Shown: in pieces, positions 32,356-42,059 of the stretch
Layout: the number at the start of each line of letters is the position of its first letter
Numbering within the stretch: the stretch's first letter is position 1
Assembly (NCBI GenBank): GCA_018806915.1
Contig: JAGKQI010000046.1
Location: 124,001 to 188,000, forward strand
Source of the DNA: Phytophthora colocasiae
Lineage: Eukaryota > Oomycota > Peronosporomycetes > Peronosporales > Peronosporaceae
Direction: 5' to 3'
Length of the DNA stretch: 64,000 nucleotides
Program-made: the position numbers and the translations under genes
The notes under the pieces: generated by a model
Databases searched by the model: none
Seen by the model: only the letters and a program-made list of their open reading frames with translations
Told to the model about the DNA's origin: nothing

Positions 32356-32932
32356 GGTGGAGTGGAGGACGAGAAGCTCTTGGTGTGTGCTTGGTCGCGA
32401 AAAGCGAAATGAGCTCCAAGTTTGTAAAATTCCAGCAGTGACGTAGGCCACCGCCGACAAACAGCAGTGGCATCCCTGGGTGAGACGTGAAGTACATGCT
32501 TGTCACTACAAAACTGATTGCCACGTTGAGGTCAACAGTGGAGACTACGTAAGATGCGCCTGGCCCATAATCATTCGGTTTTGTATCCTGGAAGCTTCAA
32601 CCTGGGCTGCTCTGTTTGGGAAAGTTTTCATGCAAAAACTTTAGGCACTGCCTAAAGTTTAGGCGTTTATCGCAGCCGAAGTCAAGACAACAATTTCTCT
32701 CGAGATTAAATTTATCACCAGCACAAGAGTTGAGGCACGCGCCACTGCAAACGAGAAGCTCGTTGCGGTGCCTTGTGTGTTCTTTTGCTGCTTTTTTTTG
32801 TCTTGTTTATTTCTACTCGTAGCACGAGAAGCTCAGCCAAAACGCCGCGACGCATGCAGCACACACACTCGGCAAGCTTTGAAACTCGGCTAGTCAGTCA
32901 CGGAGAGCGGCAACCTACCTAAGAATGCCAGC
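32356..32932. other. Intergenic, no gene seen
   Basis: Between FBPase copy B and eEF1B. It contains a short imperfect inverted pair around actttaggcactgcctaaagt (32,638-32,658) and T-rich tracts. If copy B starts at 32355, its 5' leader lies in the first 100 bp. Confidence 0.5.
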
Positions 32933-33622
32933 TTACAGCTTGTTCATGGAGGCAATGTCCACCGACTGCACGTAGTCCTCGAAGCCCTCAATGGCCTCCG
33001 TGATGTCATCCAGCAGCACCAGGTCATCCACAATGACACACTGCACCAGCAACTTCTTGATGCCGAAAGCAACAGGCACCAGCTTGTGGCCCTCACCCCA
33101 CGTCAGACCCTCCACAGGCAGAGCCTTGATCTTGGCGGCCAGCTCCTCGAGGTTCGTCTCAGCCTCCCACGGCTTCACCTCAATAACGACCTGCGATCGC
33201 TCCACGGGCTTCTTCTTCTCCTTCTTGGCGGCCTTGGCGGCCTCAGCACGCTTGGCAGCGAGAGCCTTAGCGGCCTCATCCTCCTCCTCGTCGTCGTCGT
33301 CGCCGAACAAGTCATCGTCATCGTCATCGTCCTCTTCCTCCTCAGTGGGGGCGGCCTTCTTAGCGGGGGCAGCAGCCTTAGGGGCAGCAGCAGCCTTCTT
33401 GGTCACCAGGATGGTACGCAGGCCCAGCTTGGCGGCGGCGTGCACGTACCAACGGTACACGTTGGCGAACTTGGCAGCGTCCGGAACGGCCGTGAACTGG
33501 TGGAAGAGCGCGGCATCGGCCGAGCTGAACTTGTAGCCCTCGATGTAGCTGCGGTTGGTCAGGAAGCCGTTAAGCTTCTTCAGGCCAGCGTCCTGGTCCA
33601 GGTTGTCGAAGGTGATGCCCAT
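32933..33622 (-). CDS. Translation elongation factor 1-beta (eEF1B guanine-nucleotide exchange subunit)
   Basis: Single exon, 229 aa. The exchange factor that reloads eEF1A with GTP. An N-terminal GST-C-like domain (LKKLNGFLTNRSYIEGYKF, FANVYRWYVHAAAKLGL) is followed by an Ala/Lys linker and an acidic block with DDDDDDLFGDDDD, the usual casein-kinase target region. The C-terminal exchange domain runs from VVIEVKPWEAETNLEELAAK through GLTWGEGHKLVPVAFGIKKL and VLLDDITEAIEGFEDYVQSV to the terminal IASMNKL. Strong G/C-ending codon bias indicates high expression. That bias also produces long open antisense frames, which are not genes. Confidence 0.97.
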   Translation of the reverse strand: MGITFDNLDQDAGLKKLNGFLTNRSYIEGYKFSSADAALFHQFTAVPDAAKFANVYRWYVHAAAKLGLRTILVTKKAAAAPKAAAPAKKAAPTEEEEDDDDDDDLFGDDDDEEEDEAAKALAAKRAEAAKAAKKEKKKPVERSQVVIEVKPWEAETNLEELAAKIKALPVEGLTWGEGHKLVPVAFGIKKLLVQCVIVDDLVLLDDITEAIEGFEDYVQSVDIASMNKL

Positions 33623-34503
33623 GTTGCTAAAGGTAGGTTTGCTGTGCTTTGGCTTGTGATAGATTCGCGCAAGGGGAAGGAGAGTCGGGCTTGGCTGGCC
33701 AGGAGCGCGGGCGAAGGGATATCTAAGTTTATAACTGTTGAGCTTAGATGCATACTTTAAACGAGTGTGCGGAAGGGCATCTCCGACATGGAGAGGCTAC
33801 AATTCGGAGCAGATCTTGAGCGATTGAAAGGTTTGCAACTGAAACTTGCACGACACACTTTTGCAGTTTGAGCAGGATGGCATTTTCAGTGTGGTCACAA
33901 GATCTTTTTAAACACTTTAAAAACATGTAGTTCATCAGGATTTCCTGCTTTACAGCGGCAAATATGATAAAATATGTTTTCCGATCAGAAGTTGTTTACT
34001 CAGCACCTTGTCGTCCAGGAACCTCACAAGTGCTGCTGTTAACGATGCTCATCCAGCAACACAATGAGCAACTCCACCAGCACTATAACTAACGGGGTCA
34101 ATACGAAAGTTGCATCGAGTCGAGTCCAAACTCTTCACCCACGTGGATGTTATCCTCGGTTCGCGCAACACTCGCGGGGCAGCAGTCACATTTGCTTTGA
34201 ACAAGTTCAACTTGCTAAGACTTATTCTAATAGGGGCCTTACCTTTGCGAAGTGTGCAACGCAACTTTTGTGAAATGCTTCAGTAATACCAGGGAACAAG
34301 AAAGAATGTAAGTCCAATTTCTCTTTCCTTTATAGTCTTATCCATACACCATCAAACATGTTTTAACATTGTTGCTGTTTCCTATCAATAGCCGAGGTTG
34401 GCACGTGTTCATTAGCTGGAAATTCCAGCAAGGTAACATATCTATTAGGCATTTTTATCTAACACTTTCACGTTACTTAGAAGTATCTACGTCCAGGCTC
34501 TTA
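33623..34503. other. Intergenic, possible 5' exons of the flavodoxin gene
   Basis: No independent gene recognised. A segment at about 34,392-34,434 is flanked by AG before and GTAACA after, and could be a small upstream exon of the flavodoxin gene. A minus-strand frame at 34,049-34,264 has no recognisable family. Confidence 0.4.
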
Positions 34504-35596
34504 ATGTCGCGCCCCTCTTCGACACTCTCTGACGAGTTGAGGCCCTCCGAAAAATCTCGCCGACCGTCCCGTCGACTTTCGATAACTAACTGGAGAGCAA
34601 AGAGTGTATCGGAAGGATGTATCACACATGTAGATGTGTTTCTTGGATCTCTAACATCAATATCGGAGGAACTGGCAGCATCACTAGCGGACAATACCGA
34701 CGGTGTGGAGCACAAGTCACCTTGGAATCACTGGATAAGTTTGACCCAAAACAATTTGTTGACCTCAATTCAACCTTCCGAACATCTCGACTTACAGTGT
34801 TTGTGGTCTCGACCCACGTTGCAGGTAAACCTTCTCCAAACGCCGAAATCTTTTTGCAGTGGCTCCGAGAAACTCCATTTTCAATTCGACAGTCACTTCA
34901 TGTAGTGGACCCTGTTCGTCCTTCAGTTCCAAGTGGAACTACACCCAAAAACAGTTTAAACATTAGTCCACGGGGATTAAAGGCTGAAGCTGGGCAACAT
35001 CGATATTATTCGTTGACCGACACTCTCCTGGATAATTTCCGTTTGAATTGGCGTCATCTATTCCGGTGTGGAGAAGTTGAAAACAAGACAGAAGGTCTTT
35101 TGCATGGAATTCAGTATGCTGTGTTCGGTGTTGGAAATTCCATTTATCGAACGTATAACGCTACTGCCAAGTATATAGACACACGACTGCATGAGCTGGG
35201 AGCTGTGCGGGTTTGTCCGGTTGGATTGGGAGATGTGTCTAAAGGCAAGCCCAACTGCGCGCTGTATGAGCTGGAATGGATTACACTAAATGGGAAGCTC
35301 AGATTCTACAAAATATCTCCAGGCAAGATGACTATGCTATCCCAACCATCTCAAATCCAGTTCGTAACGCATCAACTCGAGCTTCTCTTCCTTCTATTAC
35401 TCTAAACACAGGCATAAGTATTGATGAAATTGTGCCTGGGCCATCGATGGAGGGTCCAGTATCGATAGATTTGGAGCCAAATGAGAAAAATAACTCAAGG
35501 AAGTACACACGCAACAACAATTCAACTTCCCCACCGACACGACGGGTAACTTTGGACCCTGGTGCATTCATGCCGCCACTAACACGGCGTAGATGA
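34504..35596 (+). CDS. TYW1-like flavodoxin-domain protein with two apparent 1-base frame breaks
   Basis: The protein reads as one flavodoxin domain only if the frame is shifted by -1 twice, near 34,705 and near 35,276. Frame 1 gives ITHVDVFLGSLTSISEELAA (FMN-loop region). The second frame gives VTLESLDKFDPKQF, LTVFVVSTHVAGKPSPNAE, IQYAVFGVGNSIYRTYN and LGAVRVCPVGLGD. The third gives YTKWEAQILQNIS and a polar tail. Motif order and spacing resemble the FMN-binding domain of TYW1 (wybutosine synthesis), but no radical-SAM CxxxCxxC follows, so it is a flavodoxin-only relative or a fragment. Both breaks could be repaired by one extra G in a G run, which suggests base-calling errors. Real decay is possible. 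Upstream exons may exist; the ATG at 34504 is only the first in the frame. Confidence 0.6.
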
Positions 35597-36019
35597 AATT
35601 TCCGTGTCAGCACGATAATCTAATACCACCAACATTTATAAAAAAAAAAGTTGCCCATTTTCAATCGAATTGCCGTTCGGCTGAAAAACAAAGGAGTTAA
35701 GTCTCAGAAGATCGCATCCCTTGCTAGAGTCCAAGCACTAACTTACACACTACATGAAATGCATGTATAACCCAAAAGGGCAAATAAAATGAGATCGAAA
35801 GTCTACTCCGCTGCATGTTGCCGTGCTGGTTGTTGCGGTAGTTGGTGATAGGATGGGGACCAGCGAAAACTTCGAGTAGAATTCACAATACATGTTGTGT
35901 GGTGAGGTAGCCCGTAACTTTTGGAAATATATAGACGCATTCAAGAATTTGCGAACGTGATTTTCGTGGACATCACTCCGTTGCTAAACTCAAAAACCAC
36001 GAGTGTACTCTAATTCTCT
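35597..36019. other. Intergenic, no gene seen
   Basis: A/T-rich space between the convergent flavodoxin and TatD genes, holding their 3' ends. A poly-A run lies at about 35,639-35,650. Confidence 0.5.
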
Positions 36020-37295
36020 TTATCCGCTGAAGAAAACCTGCTCCGTATTTTCAAGAACGCGAGCAGCAACCTCCTCCTGGGCTTCCCCGCGAATTCCACT
36101 GATGATCTCCAGGACTTGGCTACAGTAGAGAAATTGTCGGTGAAAGTCGTTAGTGTAGCTTTAAAAACCGAAGAAGCTCATACCGTACATTAGGGTGCAA
36201 GGCTCGTTCCGGCCTTTAACGAGGCAATCTGGCGAGTACTTTTCAGCCTTCTTGCTCAGCCATGACGTCTTGACAAAACCATGACCTGCATGGGTCGCAC
36301 GAATATCGCACCAAGGTGCATCTAAGAGAGAGAGAGAGAGAGAGAGAGCACCAGAAACATTAGCTGTAATACAGTAGTTACAATGTCAGTATTTGTGACG
36401 GTGTACCAGTCTCAATCATGAGCCGGTTGAGCGGGATTGCCTTGACACACTCCAAGTTCTCCGCAGTCTTCAACGAGCAACCATTCACACCTATGACACT
36501 TTTGAGTTAGCACCAGTTGCTGCACCTACGACTTCAGTTTCTCTTGTTACCAATGTAGAGTCCAAGCTCCACCAATTTGAGCATCTCCTCTTTTTCGCCA
36601 GTAAACGAATGCACCACGCCGTTTGAAAACCGCGACCGGTTTTTCGAAATCATTCCTACAACAGCAAGCAAAATATTCATTATCAGTACACAGCTCATTT
36701 CATATTCAATTAAATGACCACCTTACCATAGAAATCGCCTCCTGTGTTCCGGTTGTGAAGGAACAGTGGCAACTTAGTTTGCTCAGCTAACTGGAACTGC
36801 TTCTCAAAATATTTCAGTTGCGTCGCCTTGTCACAGAACTCAAGGCGATCGTAGTCCAGCCCACACTCTCCAATTGCCACCACTTTCCCCTCACTCTTGC
36901 CTTGCTCGCAAACTGCCAGCAATTGTGCAAAATACTCATCGGGATCTTTTCCATCCGCTTCAAACTCGCTGCAACGTGTAGGGTGGACCCCCACAGTAGA
37001 AAATAGTTGTGGCAGCCCATCACCTTCGTTTTGTTTTGCCAACTGCAGTGCCTTCCGACTCTCTTCGAGATTTCCGCCCGTAACAATGATTTTCTCAACG
37101 CCAAATGTCTTGGCTCGAGTCAAAATAGCGGGAAAATCCGACTGAAATGTGCAAATGACAGAGAGTTAGAGTAACCAACATAGAAAAATGTTATCCAATC
37201 CACAGATGCACCTCATGCTTCTGCTTGCCGCGATACAGACCCGTGAAGACCGGGTCCGTGAGGTTCGCGCCGATGTCAATCATCTTTAGCGCCAT
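36020..37295 (-). CDS. TATDN1: TatD family deoxyribonuclease (TATDN1-like)
   Basis: Six exons (37212-37295, 36727-37141, 36551-36655, 36407-36490, 36189-36321, 36020-36119) give 306 aa. A metal-dependent 3'-5' exonuclease/endonuclease of the amidohydrolase fold. It starts [19 protein letters not shown]; the eukaryotic TATDN1 group has the same DIGANLTDP. Metal-site motifs: [42 protein letters not shown] and the DAPWCDIR block after an exon junction. The splice in NEPCTL|IQVLEI restores the conserved NEPC...QxLEI motif. An alternative start 12 bp upstream (MFRK) is in frame. It is divergent from the HTH gene, sharing a spacer with a 24-bp tandem repeat. Confidence 0.95.
36325..36348. repeat. 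(AG)12 microsatellite at a TatD 3' splice site
   Basis: Perfect dinucleotide run. On the coding (minus) strand it reads as CT repeats ending in TTAG at the exon 5 acceptor, so it forms the polypyrimidine tract of that intron. Confidence 0.9.
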
Positions 37296-37352
37296 TTTGC
37301 GAAACATTAAGTTCGCACTAAAATATGTACACTTAAGTTCGGATACAACTTC

Positions 37353-37415
37353 AACTAAAAGGGAAACCAAAAAGGAAACTAAAAGGGAAACCAAAAAGGA
37401 AACTTTAAGGGAAAA
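37353..37415. repeat. 24-bp tandem repeat in a divergent promoter region
   Basis: The unit aactaaaagggaaaccaaaa plus agga occurs at 37353-37376 and 37377-37400, then as a decayed partial copy to about 37415. It lies between the divergent TatD and HTH genes. Confidence 0.85.
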
Positions 37416-37520
37416 AAAACTTGGCCAGCGCGCGCGAGAAAAAAAAAGCGGGAGATTCAAACGTTCATTCTGTATTTTGCCACTTAGTGCACACTTGGCA
37501 ACTGCAAAAGCTCCAATAAG

Positions 37521-38540
37521 ATGGCAAAAGGAATTTGGATGTCAGAAGAAGAGCGGGACCGGATCGTACAGATGCGAAAGGACAGCGAGTCGGTCAAGAA
37601 CATCGCCAAGAAGACGCAACGCAGCACCAACTGTATTTATCGCATCTTGAGGAAAGCAGGCGTGGAACTTCCAGCCAAGAAGAAGCAGAAGACGGCAATA
37701 GTCTCCGATCTGCCAGTGTCTTCAACTGCTAATGAGCAACAGGATCAGCTGCTGGAAGAACTGTCTGATTCCAGCAACGTACTGCTTTGTGCTGTTGAGA
37801 ACATGGAAGTATCGGCGTACGAGCCGATTCCAATGCCGAGATCAGTTAGCAACACTGCACAACGGCAATCCTCAGAGCGTCCAGAAGTGGATACCAGAGT
37901 CGTCTTCAGTGATGAAGCAAGTGACAGCTCTAATGTCGCTAAGCCACCCAATTCGAACGAAATCTGGCTTGAAGAAGATAATACGCCGTCAATTAGTCGT
38001 TCAGCAGCTCCAGCTCCGTCGAAAAAAGCGAAAACTCCAACTCCTTCAGCTCCGATCCAACCAAACCCACAGCAAGACGCATCGCTTGTGAGTTTACAGA
38101 CCACACGTCTTCAGAACGGGACCACAGCTGCTAATGCAGCAGTTGTTGACCGACTTGGTGGGCTCCTCAAGCAGGTTCAAGACGAGATTCGGCGACTGGA
38201 AGGCGCGCCTCAGTCCGATATTTATGACGCTCAGCTGCTGCAAATGCTAGTGAAATTTCATGCCGAGATACTGCTGGTGCAGATTCAGAAAACGCTGTTT
38301 GCTGGTGGATCCAGGAAGCGGATTAGGGAAGAAAATGCCGAGGAGAAGGAAACGAGTCGTCTACTTCGTGAGAAATTAAACAAGGAGATCGCGCTGTTGA
38401 ATGTCCAAGCAGACCGTGAAAAACTCGAGTTGGAACGGGAGCAAATCCGACACAATGCGGCTTCGATGATCTGTCGTAAGACGCTGCTGGAAGCCAATGC
38501 GTCTCCGATGGAAGTTGCTCAATTATTTCCTCGCCAGTAG
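37521..38540 (+). CDS. Helix-turn-helix DNA-binding protein with C-terminal coiled coil
   Basis: Single exon, 339 aa. The N-terminal ~50 residues are a transposase-like helix-turn-helix (MAKGIWMSEEERDRIVQMRK, SVKNIAKKTQRSTNCIYRIL), followed by a basic patch PAKKKQK that may be a nuclear signal. The middle is low-complexity Ser/Pro/Ala. The C-terminal ~110 residues are helical and charged (REENAEEKETSRLLREKLNK, DREKLELEREQIR), ending MEVAQLFPRQ. The layout (N-terminal HTH, disordered middle, C-terminal coil) resembles domesticated-transposase or regulator proteins. I do not recognise a named family, and DNA binding is inferred from the HTH only. Confidence 0.7.
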   Translation: MAKGIWMSEEERDRIVQMRKDSESVKNIAKKTQRSTNCIYRILRKAGVELPAKKKQKTAIVSDLPVSSTANEQQDQLLEELSDSSNVLLCAVENMEVSAYEPIPMPRSVSNTAQRQSSERPEVDTRVVFSDEASDSSNVAKPPNSNEIWLEEDNTPSISRSAAPAPSKKAKTPTPSAPIQPNPQQDASLVSLQTTRLQNGTTAANAAVVDRLGGLLKQVQDEIRRLEGAPQSDIYDAQLLQMLVKFHAEILLVQIQKTLFAGGSRKRIREENAEEKETSRLLREKLNKEIALLNVQADREKLELEREQIRHNAASMICRKTLLEANASPMEVAQLFPRQ

Positions 38541-38747
38541 GTCTCCATGAAGCTCCAACGGGTCCACGACTAACGTTTTTTTCGTGATTTTCATCCCTCT
38601 ATCTTGCCATTTTTTATGCGTTATCGGTTGGCTCTACCAATACAGACTGCGCTCCACACATTGCTGTTCTCCGCGATTTGTTTCCACGTTGATGCTGTTA
38701 CTTCTTCGCGCTACTGGGTTATAAGTAAATTGCTGGATACTGTCGCT

Positions 38748-41598
38748 CTAACTGGAACTAATCGGAGTATACGTCTTCGCCTTCTTGAGCATGGATTCGG
38801 AATTTGCCACTTCCTCAAGTGCCAACTTCCGCTTCGCGGCGATCAACGTTGTGTCGTCATCACCCGCTTGGTCGCTTCCTACACTATTACTGTTGCTCTC
38901 AGTGCTCTTCACAGCACTGCTGTCGTCACTGTCACCACTTTCATCGGATGATGGAGTCCCGAGTGTCCACGAAATCTTCTGAAACACGTTCTTAAACTGG
39001 GGAGACCGAGCTTTCTTGGAATTCTGTTGTGCCTTCTTCTGAGCGAGCAAGTTGCTTCCACCCAAAAACGATTGAGTGTCCACATCGTCCTCTTTTTTCT
39101 TACGCACTGGGAGCTTAAGTTCTCGCTCTTCTTCAGCAATATCCGCCCCTCGCGGAGATCCGGACTCAGCTGATGATTCTTCCTGCTTCGGAGTAGATGG
39201 TTGGTCATCGTCATCATCATCGTAATCCACCAATTTTATTGACCGTTGACAGGGAACCTCCTCCTAAACACCAGTCACATTAGTAAATACGTATTTAAAC
39301 TAGTGAACCAGCTTAGCACACGTACCTCTGATAATCCGTTCTTTTCCAATTCAGGCGTAGGCTCTGAAGTGCCAGCATCCTTTTCAAAGTACAACTCCTC
39401 TTCATCATCAATGCTGCCTGCACGCACAAAGCGGACTTTGTTGGCATCACCAGGCTGCATCTCTGCATCTTCGGGTCCTGTATTTCCATTATGTCGCAAG
39501 CGAATGGCTTCAAATACCAGTGGGCATTCTGCCTTGTACGTCTCGTAGAACTTCGTGTAGATGTGCTCGACCAGTGATGTCAGGTTTGTCTTCATGCATG
39601 CATATCAATATTAGCTTGGCAGGTATTCAATGTAAATACACTTTTGCTTACCTTTTCGATAAAGGATAATACTTCCAAGATCGCTGAGCTAACAGCCCCG
39701 GTGTTCGGTTTTCCAATCTCCAGATTCGCGAGCATCGGAGTGAACAGATCGTTCTGAATCAAAAATCTGGAAAAGAATGCTTCAGCACGTACTGCACATG
39801 CTCGAATAAATTTCACTGCATCTGCAAGAAGACAATTAGTGGGAGGATGCAGAAAGCTAAACGGCTGCAAAACCTAACTCGCAGCACCTGGACGGTGATC
39901 TGTCGGTGTACGTACGAATAACGAAGAGCTTGTTCTTGGAGCGCAGCATTTTCTCAGCATAGGTTGCGACTGGCTGCCTTCCGAAGAGATATTTCACCCG
40001 ATAGCCGTGGTTTTCTGTGCAGAACGTAAGTAGTTCCATGATACTATCTTGCAGGTCAAACATTGCAGTCTCATCGTGGACAAAATCGTTGCTCTTCAAT
40101 GGCTGCAGCAGCCAGTGCATGTAGTTAGGGTAGAGCACACTCAAAAACTTGTCATCCTGTAAAAAAAACACGCAAGCGCATCAAACTCAACAATTGAATA
40201 CGAGCCACAACATTCTTCAGCAAACCTACCTGCCCAAGCGGTACGCGGAATATTTCCCGCAGCAAGTTGAACACTTGGATTCGCAACGGTTCATTGTACT
40301 CGAAAATAACCAAAAGCGCCGTGAACAAGGAAGAGTCGGGCTTCCATGCAACGTGCTCCTTGTCTGAAGTAGGTGCAGGTATACATTTGCCTTCACTCGC
40401 AAGGTACGTGCGTAACCTATCTGGTCCCTGGTAGAATACGAGCACGTTCAGAATGTCCACAACCAACGCGATCTCCTCCGTCTTCGAATCAGGAGAGCCC
40501 AAAACATCAGCGAATGACGCAAAAAGCTCCCCATCATCGAAAATGTTGCCAATAAGCGAGCCAAACACTGATGGAGGCCCTGATAAGTCACGGCGCTGTG
40601 GTCTATCCAAGGGTTGTGTCACTCGCACCAAATTAATAATTGCCTTGAGCAGCCCAAGCCCGTCCAGTCTTTTGTCTTTGCAAGAAATGAGGTCCTTACT
40701 GCAGCAGGAAAAGGTAATTAACATTGGAATTTCAAGCAATCGACAACCTGTAGATCAGCAAACGTACATGGCTTTCCAATAGTCTCCCGTCTCTGAAATA
40801 TACGAAAGAATATGAAAGTTGTTCTCATTGGTCATGTGCTCCAGCAACAAAACGCATCCATCGGGCAATGAGCGCGACAGTACGTTGTCCTTGATCACTT
40901 GGATTCGGAAATTCATGTGGACGCGGTCCACCACACTTCGATCTGAAATTGGGATGACCTGTTCATACAAAATGCACCAGGGTTAAGTTTCGCCCCCTGT
41001 TCCGTCTGCAATTGCCTGTTGTACCTCGTGAAACCCCCCGTCTCCTTCAAGAGCCGTTCTGAAGTCTATCTCGCGAATCAGTCCAGGGTTGTAGCCGAAC
41101 ACGCCGACCACTGAGATAAAGTTGGTCTCACTCAGCAAATTCTCAATCAGCCGGCGATTGCACATCTCCAGCATTGCGTAGAAAATGTCAAAGAGCTTGT
41201 GCAGCACTGTCTTGTCCGCATCCAGCTCACTAACACAAAATAGATCCAGCAACTTTACAATATACGCGCCATCCTACAATAAACAAACAGAACCCTATCA
41301 ATTCTGCAGTTCTCCAAAACCCCTAGAACTTCTGTAGACAGCTAACCTTGTCTGCGAGGTCTGTAAGTACTCTGGAGCGCACAGTTGGGTGCGATGTCTT
41401 TAGAACGAGCAGAATCTCGTCCAGGTGCTCAATATCACAAGGTGGCAGGTCGCGGCTGCATCCATCCATCACCAACGCGTCAATCAACGGTCGTTAGCCA
41501 ACAGAAACGGCCGAATTATGATCACGAAGGACAAGACGCAGTGCGTACGCTTTGATGTCATCGCGGAAGAGCTGGTCGAGGCTGCTCCCGCCCTCCAT
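38748..41598 (-). CDS. PPP4R3: Protein phosphatase 4 regulatory subunit 3 (PP4R3/SMEK), lacking the N-terminal EVH1-like domain
   Basis: Nine exons (41549-41598, 41347-41455, 41025-41273, 40768-40958, 40230-40698, 39916-40156, 39652-39821, 39326-39589, 38748-39263) give 752 aa. It targets PP4 to substrates in DNA repair and signalling. The ARM-like core is clear: LPPCDIEHLDEILLVLK, IVKLLDLFCVSELDADK, HEVIPISDRSVVDRVHMNF, MELLTFCTENHGYRVKYLF, AVKFIRACAVRAEAFFSRFL. Its C-terminus is acidic and low-complexity (VDYDDDDDDQPSTPKQEE) with basic patches (LPVRKKKEDD). The usual PH/EVH1-like N-terminal domain (about 100 residues, binding FxxP motifs) is absent: exon 1 encodes only about 16 residues (MEGGSSLDQLFRDDIK) before the ARM core. 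I found no EVH1-like exon upstream, where decayed retroelement sequence begins. Confidence 0.9.
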
Positions 41599-42059
41599 AG
41601 TGGCCCTGAATCTCCTCACGGCGCTGGAAACCCTCCCGATTAACTGGTCGCGCTGCAGCAACTTTTCGGCTAGTGCGCGCGTTTCAGAGTGAGATTTTCC
41701 GACCGCCAAGTCTCTCTCCCTTTTTTTGGCTGACCAATGGCTGATATATTTTGATATATCAAAATGACACGCCCGTGGCTTGCAGAGAGGCGAATCTGGC
41801 ACCGTAGTCCTTGCTTGAGAGGGGCTGCGATGTAGAAGGTAAAATGGAGAATGAATTTATAGATTAGAGTGCCTCGTGCGCTAGCCTACTTCATGCTAGT
41901 TCCTACTCTGACAATCTGTGGCCCGTACATGTATCCAGGAGTCTTCCACAAGAAGTAGCTACTCCCACAATTCCACCACCTGCAAGGAGTGGTGCTCCCA
42001 CCTGCCAAGTGTGGTGCTCTCACCCGTGTCATGCTCCCCATGATGTTGTGCTAGCTAGC
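41599..42059. other. Upstream region of PP4R3, no gene seen
   Basis: The PP4R3 frame stays open upstream to about 41802, but without recognisable domains. Further on there is short repetitive text (tggtgctcccacctgccaag / tggtgctctcaccc), possibly the remnant of a retroelement terminal sequence. No intact LTR pair was found. Confidence 0.4.

Noticed and set aside
33086..33760. 224-residue plus-strand frame over eEF1B
   Set aside because: Same codon-bias shadow. It is the antisense of the acidic and Ala/Lys-rich regions and has no independent motif.
34700..34712. Programmed -1 ribosomal frameshift in the flavodoxin gene
   Set aside because: No X_XXY_YYZ slippery heptamer or clear downstream structure at either site. 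Base-calling error or decay is simpler.
36325..36348. CRISPR-like or other functional array
   Set aside because: It is a plain dinucleotide microsatellite in a eukaryotic intron.
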